Below, piece by piece: positions 51,481 through 60,921 of a stretch of 64,000 nucleotides of DNA. Below the pieces are notes generated by a model. That model searched no databases. It had not been told where the DNA came from and was given only the letters and a program-made list of their open reading frames with translations. A program made the translations under genes and the position numbers. Position 1 is the first letter of the stretch. Each line of letters begins with the position of its first letter. Location of the stretch: assembly GCF_001984035.1 (NCBI RefSeq), contig NZ_CP019449.1:4221027-4285026 (forward strand), written 5' to 3'. This DNA comes from Sphingopyxis sp. QXT-31. GTDB lineage: Bacteria > Pseudomonadota > Alphaproteobacteria > Sphingomonadales > Sphingomonadaceae.

Positions 51481-52605
51481 TTGCGCCAAATTGCCGTCCT
51501 GCCCTATCGGTTCAGCGGGCCCGCGCAGGACGGGCCGACCGAGATCCTGCTGATCACCTCGCGCGAGACCAAGCGCTGGGTGGTGCCGAAGGGCAATCCG
51601 CTGACCGGCATGGAGCGCCACGCCGCCGCGGCGATCGAGGCCGAGGAGGAAGCGGGGGTGATCGGCGCGGTCTGCCCGACGGCGATCGGCAGCTATGAAT
51701 ATCGCAAGCGCCGCGCCAATGGCGCGTCGATCATGTACCAGGTCGAGGTGTTTCCGCTCGCGGTGACCAACGAACTCGCCGAGTGGAAAGAAATGGACGA
51801 ACGCGACCGCCGGTGGTTCGCGTTCCACGAGGCTGCTGCGGCGGTCGAGGAACCCGACCTGCAGGCGCTGATCCGCTCGTTCGGCGACGGCGGTTTCCGC
51901 GCCGTCGCTCAGCCGCGCGGCGCCGTTCAGAATGTAGCCGACAAGACAGGGGTGAGCTGGATGTTCGCATGGTTTCAGCGTTTGCTGCCGCGACAGGGAA
52001 ATTTTTTCGAATTGTTCGAAAGCCACGCCGCGACGCTGGTCGCGGGCGCCAACGCGCTGTCGCGCATGCTGCAGGGCGGCGAGGGCATGGGCGACCATGT
52101 CCGCGAGATCATCGAGCGCGAGCATGACGCCGACGCGATCACCCGCGAAGTGCTGCAGACCGTCCGCCGCACCTTCCTGACCCCGTTCGACCGCAGCGCG
52201 ATCACCAGCCTGATCGCCTCGATGGACGATGCGATCGACGAGATGCAGAAGACGGCGGGCGCGGTCGACCTCTATGACGTCACCGAATTCGAACCCGAGA
52301 TGCGCGACATCGGCGGCATCATCGTCGACGCCGCGCGGCTGACCGCCGAGGCGCTGCCGCTGCTGCGCAACATCGGCGCCAACGGCCCGCGCCTCCACGA
52401 GCTGACCGAGCGGCTGGTGCGGATGGAGGGCCATGCCGACGAGATCCACGCCGCGGGGCTCAAGCGCCTGTTCCGCGAGCATGGCGAGGCGAACCCGACG
52501 CGCTTCCTGATCGCGCGCGAATTGTTCCGCCACCTCGAACGCGTCACCGACAGCTTCGAGGATGTCGCGAACGAGATCGACGGCCTGGTCATCGACCACG
52601 CGTAA
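51481..52605 (+). CDS. Nudix hydrolase-DUF47 (PhoU-like) fusion protein
   Basis: One uninterrupted frame of 374 residues. Residues 1-140 are a Nudix domain of the diphosphoinositol/dinucleotide polyphosphate type (KRWVVPKGNPLTGM, then IEAEEEAGV at 52-60). The usual REUxEE arginine is isoleucine here. Residues 161-374 form a complete DUF47 domain (FAWFQRLLPRQGNFFELFE onward), the PhoU-like helical partner of PiT transporters. Met161 could serve as an internal start. Start TTG at 51481 follows AAAGGGA. It precedes pit. Confidence 0.88.
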   Translation: MRQIAVLPYRFSGPAQDGPTEILLITSRETKRWVVPKGNPLTGMERHAAAAIEAEEEAGVIGAVCPTAIGSYEYRKRRANGASIMYQVEVFPLAVTNELAEWKEMDERDRRWFAFHEAAAAVEEPDLQALIRSFGDGGFRAVAQPRGAVQNVADKTGVSWMFAWFQRLLPRQGNFFELFESHAATLVAGANALSRMLQGGEGMGDHVREIIEREHDADAITREVLQTVRRTFLTPFDRSAITSLIASMDDAIDEMQKTAGAVDLYDVTEFEPEMRDIGGIIVDAARLTAEALPLLRNIGANGPRLHELTERLVRMEGHADEIHAAGLKRLFREHGEANPTRFLIARELFRHLERVTDSFEDVANEIDGLVIDHA

Positions 52606-52634
52606 GCGGATGGTTCCAATGTGCTCCCATCAAT

Positions 52635-52766
52635 CCGTTCGCATCGAGCGAAGTCGAGATGTCCATCGGCGTTGCGCAAGGTCGAAGGGTGTCTCAACTT
52701 CCACCAAAGGGGGAAGTTTATCCCGAGCGCCTGCCAAGGCAGTCGAGGGGCTCGACACGAACGGGG
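52635..52766. repeat. Family A dispersed repeat, copy 4 (enlarged)
   Basis: Between the Nudix-DUF47 gene and pit. The left end CCGTTCGCATCGAGCGAAG and the right end CTCGACACGAACGGGG are as in other copies, but about 50 extra bases sit inside (CACCAAAGGGGGAAGTTTAT region), suggesting insertion or two merged copies. Confidence 0.75.
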
Positions 52767-52790
52767 CTATAGGGTCGGAGCGAACTATCC

Positions 52791-53804
52791 ATGCATGAAC
52801 TCGCTTTCCCGCTGCTCGTCGGCCTGGTCATCCTGGCGCTGGCGTTCGACTTCCTGAACGGGCTGCACGACGCCGCGAACAGCATCGCGACCGTCGTTGC
52901 GACGCGGCTGTTGAAGCCCGTCCATGCGGTGCTGTTCGCCGCTTTCTTCAACTTCGCCGCCTACTTCTTGTCGATCATCTTCCCCGAACTGCACAAGGTC
53001 GCCGAAACGATCGGCAAGGGCATTATCGACAAGGATCTGGTGACGCCCGCGGTCGTCTTCGGCGCGCTGGTCGGCGCGATGTTCTGGAACGTCGTGACCT
53101 GGCTCAAGGGCATTCCCTCCTCGTCGAGCCACGCGCTGGTCGGCGGCATCGTCGGCGCGGGCGTAGCGCATGCGGGGTTCGAGGGGATCGAGTGGACCGG
53201 GCTCAACAAGACCGTCATCGCGATCTTCCTGTCGCCGATGCTCGGCATGCTGCTCGCGATGCTGGTGATGCTGGTCAGCAGCTGGGCCTTGCACAGGGCG
53301 ACCGCCAAATTCGCTGAAAGGACGTTCCGCCGCCTCCACCTGCTGTCGTCGGCCGCCTATTCGGTCAGCCACGGGCTGAACGACGCGCAGAAGACGATGG
53401 GGATCATCGCGGTGCTGCTCTATTCGACCGGCTATCTGCAGGGCGAATTCCATGTGCCGCACTGGGTGGCGTTCAGCTGCTATGTCGCGATCGCGCTGGG
53501 CACCCTGTCGGGCGGGTGGAAGATCATCGAGACGATGGGCGGGCGCATCACCAAGCTGTCGCACCACCAAGGTTTCGCCGCCTCGACAGGCGGGTCGATC
53601 ATGGTCTTCACCGCCAGCCTGCTCGGCATCCCGGTATCGACGACGCACACGATCACCGGCAGCATCATCGGCGCCGGCGTCGCGCGCCGCGCGAGTGCGG
53701 TGCGCTGGGGCGTCGCGGGCAATGTCGTCGCGGCGTGGTTCATTACCATCCCGGCGAGCGCGGTGGTCGCGGCGCTCTTCTACGCGATCACGCGGCCGTT
53801 CTAG
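52791..53804 (+). CDS. pit: PiT family inorganic phosphate transporter
   Basis: Phosphate symporter of 337 residues. Both PiT repeats are present: FLNGLHDAANSIATVVATRL with SSSSHALVGGIVG in the first half, and SHGLNDAQKTMGI with VSTTHTITGSIIG in the second. About ten membrane helices. It imports phosphate with a cation at low affinity. It follows the DUF47 fusion gene by 185 bases, a common pairing in which DUF47 modulates the transporter. The ATG at 52791. Confidence 0.95.
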   Translation: MHELAFPLLVGLVILALAFDFLNGLHDAANSIATVVATRLLKPVHAVLFAAFFNFAAYFLSIIFPELHKVAETIGKGIIDKDLVTPAVVFGALVGAMFWNVVTWLKGIPSSSSHALVGGIVGAGVAHAGFEGIEWTGLNKTVIAIFLSPMLGMLLAMLVMLVSSWALHRATAKFAERTFRRLHLLSSAAYSVSHGLNDAQKTMGIIAVLLYSTGYLQGEFHVPHWVAFSCYVAIALGTLSGGWKIIETMGGRITKLSHHQGFAASTGGSIMVFTASLLGIPVSTTHTITGSIIGAGVARRASAVRWGVAGNVVAAWFITIPASAVVAALFYAITRPF

Positions 53805-53805
53805 C

Positions 53806-55280
53806 TCATTTGACCGGCCGGTAGTCGACCGCCGCCCCGCCGGTCATCTGGACGGGCAGGTAGAGGCCATTGCCATAGGCCTTGATCTCGCCGATCGCGA
53901 AGCCGTCGATTTTCGTGCGGATCACGAACGCGCCCTCGCGCCGCTGGTCCACCGCGCGTTTGATCTGGCCCTGCAGCTTTTCGAGGTCGCCGGCGAAATT
54001 CTGGGTCAGCGCGTCGGCGATCAGGGGCGCAAAGCCCGGACTCTGGCCGAGCAGAATAAGCAGGTCGCCGCCGACCCCGTCGCTGTCGCCGTTGATCACC
54101 ATGTCGGTGAAATGAACCTCCGCCGATCCCGCCTTGTTGCGCGGGATCGCGGTCATCCAGATGCGCCCGCGCGTCGGCTCGCCCTTGCGGCTCGCGAGCC
54201 GTGCCTCGACATCGACCCCGACCGCGATCCGCCCGCCGGGGGCGCCATAGATGGTCGATTTGCCGAAGGCGACGTCCATGGCGCCGAGTTCGGGCAGCAC
54301 GAACGGCCGCGCCGCGCGCTTGGTCAGCGCGCGGTCGACCACGGGCTGGAGCTGCGCATAATCGGCGATCACGGGGACGCGTATGTCGAGATGCGGCTTG
54401 GGCGCCTCGCGCACCAGCCTGGGCAGCGGGGTGGGCGCAGGATCGGCGGGGCGATCCGACACGAAGGTTTCGGTCACGCCCTCGATCCCGAGGTTGAGGT
54501 TCAGCTTCTGCCCGTTCAGGCGATAGCCGCCATAGAGGATGCGCTGCGGCGTGACGCGCATCCACACCGGCGGGTTCTCGCGGTTTAGTTCGAGCGTGGT
54601 GAAGCTCTGCCGCCAGACCTCGGCGGCCTGTTTTCGGATGTCGAGTTTGGCGATCTCGCGGTTCACTTCGCGCTCGACCCCGGCGACGACGGGCTTCAGC
54701 TTGGCGTCGGCCTCGTCGGTGAAGGTGATGCGCTTGCCAGGAAATCGATGCCCGGCGCTTTGGTCCAGCCATAGGTGATGCGCGCGCGGCCGCGGGTCTT
54801 CCAGTCGGGGGTCAGCTCGATCCGCACCCGCGCATGCGCCAGCGCGGCGCCGGTCGCGGTCTCGCCCTTCAGCACCCCGCCAACGTCGCGCGCGCTGATC
54901 GTCGCGTTGATCGGGACGTCGACGACGATCTCGTCGCCCTCGCCGCGCAGCCGCAGCGGTCCGCGCGTCACCTGCCCGACGATGGTGCAGGGGATGGCGG
55001 GGGTGACCTTGACGCGCTTGCCGAAAACCTTGACCCGCTGCGGCGCGACGCACGCCTTCTCGCGGCGGTTGATTGTCCACAAGGTCCGCGGCACCGCTTG
55101 CTCGAGTTCGCGCTTGAGCGGGCCGATGTCGGCGTCGATCGGCACCGCAATCAGCGATGTCTGCGACGGCGAGGGCGCCTTATCGGTCGCGCGGGGCGGC
55201 GCCTCGTCGCCGCCCTTTGCAGGATCGCAGCCGGTCAGGGGCGCGATCAGCAGCAGTGTGGCGAAGGCCTTGATATACAT
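53806..55280 (-). pseudogene. DUF4403 family lipoprotein, disrupted by a frameshift
   Basis: The gene starts at 55280 with a lipoprotein signal (ATLLLIAPLTGC) and reads to YGWTKAPGIDFL. There the frame breaks and the rest, beginning GKRITFTDEADAKLKPVV, is found in another minus-strand frame down to 53806. A single missing base near 54737 (one C of a CCC/GGG run on the plus strand) explains it: DFL-GKRITF becomes continuous if it is restored. The two parts together form a normal DUF4403 protein. It could be a real mutation or a sequencing error. Confidence 0.85.
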
Positions 55281-55344
55281 GACACAGCCCCTGTTCGATG
55301 CCCCTAAGTAACATCGAACGGTAAATGCCGTTCCCTATAAAGCG

Positions 55345-56715
55345 TTAGCCCGTCACCACCCCGAACAGGTCGTGCTCGTCGGCATCCTCGATTTCGACAT
55401 CGACGATGTCGCCGGCTTTCAGCGTCGCCGCCACGTCGCGCAGATACACATGGCCGTCGATCTCGGGCGCATCGGCCTGTGACCGACCCGTCGCGCCGAT
55501 GCTGCCGTCCCCGTCCGCCTCGCCAACCTCGTCGATGATCACGGGCAGCGTGCGGCCGATCTTGGCTTCGAGCTTCGCGGCGCTGATCGCGGCGGTCTTG
55601 TCCATGATGCGCTGGTAGCGTTCTTCCTTGAGCGCTTCGGGCACCGGATTGTCGAGGGCGTTCGCTTGCGCGCCCGCGACGGGTTCGAAGCGGAAGGCGC
55701 CGACGCGGTCGAGCTGGGCTTCGTCGAGCCAGTCGAGAAGATATTGGAAATCCTCTTCGGTCTCGCCGGGGAAGCCGACGACGAAGCTCGAGCGTATCGC
55801 GATGTCGGGGGCGATCGCGCGCCAGTTCTTGAGCCGTTCGAGCACCTTCGCTTCGTTCGCGGGGCGCTTCATGCGCTTGAGCACGCTCGGGCTCGCGTGC
55901 TGGAAGGGGATGTCGAGGTACGGCGAGAGCAGCCCTTCGGCCATCAGCGGGATGACCGCGTCGACGTGCGGATAAGGATAGACATAGTGGAGGCGCACCC
56001 ACGGGGCGCGGCCTTCGCTCGTCCGAAGCTGGCCGAGTTCGCGCGCGAGGTCGGTCATATGCGCGCGCACCTCGCGGCCGTGCCACTGGCGCGGGTCGTG
56101 GCGGATATCGACGCCGTAAGCCGAGGTATCCTGGCTGATGACCAGCAATTCCTTCGTCCCCGCGGCGACGAGTTTTTCGGCCTCGCGCAGCACCGCGTCG
56201 ATGCGGCGGCTGACGAGTTTGCCGCGAAGGTCGGGGATGATGCAGAAGGAGCAGCTGTGGTTGCAGCCTTCGCTGATCTTCAGATAGCTGTAGTGGCGCG
56301 GGGTGAGCTTCAGCCCGCCCTCGGGCACCAGGTCGACGAACGGTCCTTGCGTCGGCGGCGCGGCCTCGTGCACCGCATCGACGACCTGCTCGTACTGATG
56401 CGCGCCGGTGACCGCGAGGACGTTCGGGAAGCGGGCGCGGATGACTTCGGCCTCGTTACCCATGCAGCCGGTAACGATGACGCGGCCGTTCTCGGCCATC
56501 GCTTCGCCAATCGCCTCGAGGCTTTCTTCCTTCGCGGAATCGAGAAAACCGCAGGTGTTGACGAGCACGACGTCGGCGCCGGCATAGTCGGGCGACAGGC
56601 CATAGCCGTCGGCGCGCAGCTTGGTGAGAATCCGTTCGCTGTCGACCAAAGCTTTCGGACAGCCGAGCGAGACCATGCCGACCTTCGGCTGGGTGGGGAG
56701 GGTTTTGGTTGCCAT
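55345..56715 (-). CDS. rimO: Ribosomal protein S12 methylthiotransferase
   Basis: Radical SAM enzyme of 456 residues that adds a methylthio group to an aspartate of ribosomal protein S12. N-terminal cluster cysteines in [21 protein letters not shown] and TGCMGNEA; radical SAM motif [11 protein letters not shown]; a C-terminal TRAM domain. It carries two [4Fe-4S] clusters, so it is a client of the SUF system. The ATG at 56713-56715. Confidence 0.96.
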   Translation of the reverse strand: MATKTLPTQPKVGMVSLGCPKALVDSERILTKLRADGYGLSPDYAGADVVLVNTCGFLDSAKEESLEAIGEAMAENGRVIVTGCMGNEAEVIRARFPNVLAVTGAHQYEQVVDAVHEAAPPTQGPFVDLVPEGGLKLTPRHYSYLKISEGCNHSCSFCIIPDLRGKLVSRRIDAVLREAEKLVAAGTKELLVISQDTSAYGVDIRHDPRQWHGREVRAHMTDLARELGQLRTSEGRAPWVRLHYVYPYPHVDAVIPLMAEGLLSPYLDIPFQHASPSVLKRMKRPANEAKVLERLKNWRAIAPDIAIRSSFVVGFPGETEEDFQYLLDWLDEAQLDRVGAFRFEPVAGAQANALDNPVPEALKEERYQRIMDKTAAISAAKLEAKIGRTLPVIIDEVGEADGDGSIGATGRSQADAPEIDGHVYLRDVAATLKAGDIVDVEIEDADEHDLFGVVTG

Positions 56716-56763
56716 GATTGGCGGGGCGCATAGGCGATTTTTTGCGGTTTGTCACGCCCGACT

Positions 56764-56880
56764 GCTCCCCTCCCTGCAAGGGAGGGGCTGGGGGTGGGTT
56801 GCCGCCGAAGGGCGGCGATCTTTCTTTGGGCTCGCTGCGCTCGCACCCACCCCCGACCCCTCCCTTGCAGGGAGGGGAGC
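56764..56880. repeat. Large inverted repeat of family B type
   Basis: Left arm from GCTCCCCTCCCTGCAAGGGA and right arm ending TCCCTTGCAGGGAGGGGAGC are complementary over about 36 bp with one small mismatch. The middle has GCCGCCGAAGGGCGGC, another hairpin. It lies between the hydrolase gene stop and rimO. Its last base is also the first base of the hydrolase stop codon. Confidence 0.85.
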
Positions 56881-57587
56881 TATGTCTTCCCCGCCAGCGT
56901 ATCCGCCACAATCCGCCACACCTTCGGGTTAATTCCCAAACCCAGATGCGTGCCGTCGACCTTTATGTTGCGGGCCTGTGGATTATAGGTGTCGACCGCG
57001 ATATCGGGGCCGACGATGCCGTCGCGATCCGAGTAGATCACCGTCAGCGGCTGGGTCAGGCCTTGCAGATTACGGGCATGGATTTCGCGCTCGATCGCGT
57101 CGAAGTCGCGGCCCGCGAAGCGCTGCGCCAGCGCGGTATATTTGGGACCGCCGATGATCGGCGTGCCCATGGTGACGATTTCGCGGACGAGGTGAGGGTA
57201 AGTGCGCGCGGTTTCGCGGGCGATCACGCCGCCGAGGCTCCAACCGATCAGCGTCAACGGCGCGCCGTCGGCCTCCACCCACGCCGCGGCCTGCGCGGCG
57301 AAGCGTTCGACGTCGGCGACCACGCGGCCCTGGTTGCGGCCCATGCCCCAGTCGCGGACCTCATAGCCGAGATGGCGGAGATACGCCTCGAGCGGGCGCA
57401 TCGACAGCTCGCTGGCGCCATAGCCGGGGAGCAGCGCGACCGGACGCCCGTCGCCGCGCGGCGCGCCAATCAGAAGATAGCCGCCGAGGCCGAAACGGAT
57501 CATGTCGAACGGCAGCGCGAGCTCGCCGAGCGTCGCGAGCCGGCTCGGCGGTTTCAGTCCGGTGGGAAGCGGTGTGTCGCGGGCCAT
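56880..57587 (-). CDS. Alpha/beta hydrolase (lipase-like)
   Basis: Protein of 235 residues. The nucleophile elbow is GWSLGGV near residue 116, with the oxyanion region LLPGYGASE, the acid in YSDRDGIV and the histidine in DGTHLGLG. It looks like the esterase/lipase type lacking a signal peptide. The gene ends in the edge of the large repeat. It is divergent from the DUF423 gene with 65 bases between. Confidence 0.88.
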   Translation of the reverse strand: MARDTPLPTGLKPPSRLATLGELALPFDMIRFGLGGYLLIGAPRGDGRPVALLPGYGASELSMRPLEAYLRHLGYEVRDWGMGRNQGRVVADVERFAAQAAAWVEADGAPLTLIGWSLGGVIARETARTYPHLVREIVTMGTPIIGGPKYTALAQRFAGRDFDAIEREIHARNLQGLTQPLTVIYSDRDGIVGPDIAVDTYNPQARNIKVDGTHLGLGINPKVWRIVADTLAGKT

Positions 57588-57652
57588 CGCCTTCGCCCTC
57601 CTGTCCTTCTATAGTTCGTCGCATCGGCGCGGCATTGCAAGGATGGTAGAGC

Positions 57653-57979
57653 ATGATTGGCGTATTGGCAGCGATTTCGGCGGCGATCGCCGTCGCGGCG
57701 GGCGCGTTCGGCGCGCATGGCGCGGCGGGGCCGCAGCAGGCCGAATGGCTGCGCACGGGCGGGCTCTACCAGTTGATCCACGCGGTCGCGGCGCTGGCGA
57801 TCATGGGTTTTGCGCGCGGGCCGGCGATGCTGTTGCTGGCGGGCGGGGCGATTTTTGCGGTGACGCTCTACGCGATGGCGCTCGGCGCGCCGAAATGGCT
57901 GGGCGCGGTGACGCCGATCGGCGGGACTTTGCTGATCGTCGGTTGGCTGTGGGCGGCGTGGATGTACTGGCGGGCGTAA
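57653..57979 (+). CDS. DUF423 family membrane protein
   Basis: Membrane protein of 108 residues with four helices. The family pattern is [20 protein letters not shown] followed by [13 protein letters not shown] and the last helix [15 protein letters not shown]423 (YgdD/TMEM256-like) has no known function. ATG at 57653. Confidence 0.92.
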   Translation: MIGVLAAISAAIAVAAGAFGAHGAAGPQQAEWLRTGGLYQLIHAVAALAIMGFARGPAMLLLAGGAIFAVTLYAMALGAPKWLGAVTPIGGTLLIVGWLWAAWMYWRA

Positions 57980-58017
57980 TCGCGGCGGCGCTCCGCTGTT
58001 GAAACCGTCCTATAATC

Positions 58018-58096
58018 CCGTTCGTGTCGAGCGAAGTCGAGACATCTTTGGGAAGCGCCAGCTTTCGCGTGTCCCGACTTCGCTCGATACGAACGG
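58018..58096. repeat. Family A dispersed palindromic repeat, copy 5
   Basis: Between the DUF423 and K+ channel genes, which converge. Ends: CCCGTTCGTGTCGAGCGAAG and CTTCGCTCGATACGAACGG. Confidence 0.9.
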
Positions 58097-58140
58097 AAAG
58101 AGGTGTGGGCTTGAAACAACCCGAGCTCACGTGCCGAAGC

Positions 58141-59196
58141 CTAATCGGCCTCGCACACCTCGCACGGGATGACCTCGACCACCACGTCGCCCGCCTGCAG
58201 CACGCGCACTTCCTCTTCCCAGAAGCCGTAAGGCGTGCCGCCGCGATAGATGCGCAGGCCGCGGCCGCCGCTCGCGAGCTGGTCGAGGCTGTGGCCGACC
58301 TCCTCGGCGCTGACCGGGCGTTCACGCAGCTGCACCTTGCCGCCGACCGCGGCGAGGTCGGCCATATAGCTCGCGACATGCTCGCCCTGTGCCGATCCGG
58401 CGAGCAGTAGCCCGGTGAAGCTGACGGGGTTGATGACGTTGCTGGCGCCCGCCTGGCGCGCGAGCAGTTCATTGTCCTTGGCGCGGATCACGACGCTGAT
58501 CGGCACATGCGGCGCCAGATGGCGGACGGTGAGCACGATCAGGATCGAGCTGTCGTCGCGGCCCGCCGACACCAGCACGTTGCGCGCGCGCGCGATCTGG
58601 ACGTCGATCAGCGTGTCGTCGTTCGAGGCGTCGCCCTGGAGGACGTTGCAACCCATTGCCTCGGCCTCGGCGATGCGATTGCCCGACTGGTCGATGACGA
58701 CGATGCACGACGGATCGGTGCCGCGCGCGATCAGTTCGCGAACCGCCTCGGCGCCGCTGGTGCCGTAACCGAGCACGACGCAATGATCGGTGAGCTTTGC
58801 CTGGATGCGGGCCATACGCCATTTTTCCCATGTGCGCTTGAGGACGAAATTATAAGCGGTGCCGACGAAGATGAAGAGCACCGCTATGCGGATCGGGGTG
58901 ACGATCACCGCCTCGATCAACCGCGAGCGGTCCGACACCGGGGCGATGTCGCCGAAGCCCGTCGTGGTGACCGAGATCATCGTGAAATAGACGACGTCGA
59001 GAAAGCTGATCTGGCCGTCGTGGCTGTCCTTGAGGCCGGCGCGGTCGATCCAGTGGACCAGCACGACGATGCCGATCAGGAAGAAGGCGACGCCGAGCCG
59101 CGCGAGCACATCGGCCCAGATCGGCCATTTGCTCGCGCGCTTCAGCGGGCGGAAGATATGCTGCAGGTGCAGCTTGTCGTTCGGCTTGCGGCTCAT
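58141..59196 (-). CDS. Two-helix potassium channel with TrkA-N/RCK domain
   Basis: Protein of 351 residues. Two membrane helices flank the pore; the selectivity filter is TTTGFGD near 76-82 (GFG in place of the usual GYG). Cytosolic part: NAD-binding Rossmann domain with GYGTSGAEAV (TrkA-N, RCK type), then a TrkA-C-like region. It should be a ligand-gated K+ channel. Its start overlaps the M23 gene as ATGA (the channel's stop side is downstream), so they are coupled. Confidence 0.9.
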   Translation of the reverse strand: MSRKPNDKLHLQHIFRPLKRASKWPIWADVLARLGVAFFLIGIVVLVHWIDRAGLKDSHDGQISFLDVVYFTMISVTTTGFGDIAPVSDRSRLIEAVIVTPIRIAVLFIFVGTAYNFVLKRTWEKWRMARIQAKLTDHCVVLGYGTSGAEAVRELIARGTDPSCIVVIDQSGNRIAEAEAMGCNVLQGDASNDDTLIDVQIARARNVLVSAGRDDSSILIVLTVRHLAPHVPISVVIRAKDNELLARQAGASNVINPVSFTGLLLAGSAQGEHVASYMADLAAVGGKVQLRERPVSAEEVGHSLDQLASGGRGLRIYRGGTPYGFWEEEVRVLQAGDVVVEVIPCEVCEAD

Positions 59197-60254
59197 CGCG
59201 CGGGCAATTGCTTGAGCGGATCGACGGGGATACGGTTCTTGCGCAGCTGGAAATGCAGCTGCGGCGTCTGGACCTGTCCGCTGGCGCCCGCCAGGCCGAT
59301 CACGTCGCCCGCCTTGACCGCCTGGCCGCGGCGGACGTCGATCTGCTGCGCATGGCCATAGGCGCTGACCCAGCCGCTGCCATGGTCGATCAGGATCAGC
59401 CCGCCATAGACCGCGATCTGGTCGCCGGCATAGGAGACGACGCCATTCGCGGTCGCATGGATCGGGGTGCCCGCGGGCGCGGCGATGTTGATGCCGTCGC
59501 TAACCTTGCCCGGCGCGAGCGGGCCGAAGCGCGCGATCACCTTGCCCGGCAGCGGCCAGACGAAGCGGCCGGTGAAGGCGGCGGGGGTCGCGATCGCGGC
59601 GGTGACGGGCCGGCGCGGCGCGGCGCTGGCGGCGGCCGGCGCCCTGTTCGCGGCGAGCGCGGGCTGGCTGCCCGTCGCGATATCGTCGATGTCGAGCGTG
59701 AAGGCGGCGGCGCGCGCGGCGATGTCGACCTCCTTCTTCGGCAGCGGGCGCGCCTCGGCGGGCAGGCGCAGCCGCTGGCCGACGCGGAGGATATAGGGTT
59801 CGCTGAGCGCGTTGATCGTGACGATCTCGCCCCAGTCGGCGCCATAGGCGCTCGCGATGCCGATCCCGGTCTCGCCCGCCGCGACGCGGTGATAGAGGCC
59901 GGCGGGGATGCGCAGCCGCTGGCCGGGGACGAGCGTATAGGGCGGCGCGAGGTCGTTCTCCATCGCGATCGCCTCGGACCCCGCGCGCGTCATCTCGCCG
60001 ATCGCGCGCAGCGTGTCGCCCGAGCGGACGGTGTAGGTGGAGGCCGTGACCGTGGCGGCGTTGGTCGCCACAGGCTTGAGCGTCCAGGTCGGCTGGACGT
60101 CGCCGCCCGTCACATCGTCATAGGCGAGCGGGGCGGTGGGGGCGGGCGTAATGGTCGCCGGCGCGGGCCGCTGCGGCGGCGCCGAGGCGGGGATGCAGGC
60201 GGCGAGCGGCGCCGTCAGCAGCAGGATCGAAACTATGCGGCGCGGGTCCCCCAT
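59193..60254 (-). CDS. LysM/M23 peptidase, NlpD-like lipoprotein
   Basis: Lipoprotein of 353 residues (lipobox LAAC near residue 20). It has two LysM peptidoglycan-binding domains (YTVRSGDTLRAIGEMTRAG and YHRVAAGETGIGIASAYGA) and a C-terminal M23 domain. In that domain GPLAPGKVSDGINIAAPAG shows N where active LytM enzymes have the first metal histidine. The later HGSGWVSAYGHAQQ and LHFQLR segments keep histidines. So it may be an NlpD-like, catalytically inactive amidase activator. Its stop overlaps the channel start (ATGA). Confidence 0.88.
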   Translation of the reverse strand: MGDPRRIVSILLLTAPLAACIPASAPPQRPAPATITPAPTAPLAYDDVTGGDVQPTWTLKPVATNAATVTASTYTVRSGDTLRAIGEMTRAGSEAIAMENDLAPPYTLVPGQRLRIPAGLYHRVAAGETGIGIASAYGADWGEIVTINALSEPYILRVGQRLRLPAEARPLPKKEVDIAARAAAFTLDIDDIATGSQPALAANRAPAAASAAPRRPVTAAIATPAAFTGRFVWPLPGKVIARFGPLAPGKVSDGINIAAPAGTPIHATANGVVSYAGDQIAVYGGLILIDHGSGWVSAYGHAQQIDVRRGQAVKAGDVIGLAGASGQVQTPQLHFQLRKNRIPVDPLKQLPAR

Positions 60255-60302
60255 GCGCCTTCTCTGCCAAAGCCTTGTCCGCTTGACCAGCCCGTCAAGA
60301 CG

Positions 60303-60893
60303 TCATGAGAGCGGCGGCGCGTCCGAAACCGTCATCGCCTGGCTGGGAAAGGGGGTGACGAGGCCCTGCGCGTCCTTCCAGTCGGCGGTCAGCCAGCGTT
60401 CGTGCGCGTCGGCGGGCAGCACCAGCGGCATCGCGCCCGGATGATGATGCGCGACCAGCCGGTTGGGATCGGTCGTCAGCATCGCGAAGGTCGGGATCTC
60501 GTCGGCGAAACGGACGATGCCCGCCATCGCGACGATCGGCTGGTCGGCAACCGCGAACCAATGCTGGCGCCGCGCGCCCGTGGGACCCGACCATAGGGCA
60601 AAGCTCGTCGCGGGGACCAGACAGCGGAACTCGGTGTGGCGCAGCGTGCCGATCCAGAAGGGGCTGTCGAGGTTGCGCACGCTGGTGATCGGGTCGGTGC
60701 CGCGCGGCGGCGGCGGTACGCCCCAGAACATCGGCCGCACGCGGCGCACGCTCGATTTCGCGTCGCGGATCACGATGGGCGCGGGGCGGCCGGGGGCGAC
60801 ATAGTCGCCGGTCCACGGATCCTTGCCCGCCTCGGCGCCGAAACGCGCCGCGATATCGGCGGCGGGGGCGTCGATGCGATAGAGGCGGGTCAT
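60303..60893 (-). CDS. Degenerate SRAP (YedK/HMCES-like) protein
   Basis: Protein of 196 residues of the SOS response-associated peptidase fold. The family normally starts MCGR, with Cys2 forming a covalent bond to abasic DNA. Here it starts MTRLYRI with no Cys2. The usual NARxE motif is replaced by SVRNLD, and the glutamate of the GFYEW segment by SFALW. The HxRMP-like histidine region (AHHHPGAMPLVLP) is kept. It may bind DNA without the covalent chemistry. ATG at 60891-60893. Confidence 0.8.
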   Translation of the reverse strand: MTRLYRIDAPAADIAARFGAEAGKDPWTGDYVAPGRPAPIVIRDAKSSVRRVRPMFWGVPPPPRGTDPITSVRNLDSPFWIGTLRHTEFRCLVPATSFALWSGPTGARRQHWFAVADQPIVAMAGIVRFADEIPTFAMLTTDPNRLVAHHHPGAMPLVLPADAHERWLTADWKDAQGLVTPFPSQAMTVSDAPPLS

Positions 60894-60921
60894 GGGATGG
60901 TATTGCCGCCAGTGTCCTTGT

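Noticed and set aside
52562..52857. Small frames between the Nudix-DUF47 and pit genes
   Set aside because: They translate the family A repeat; no ribosome site or conserved product.
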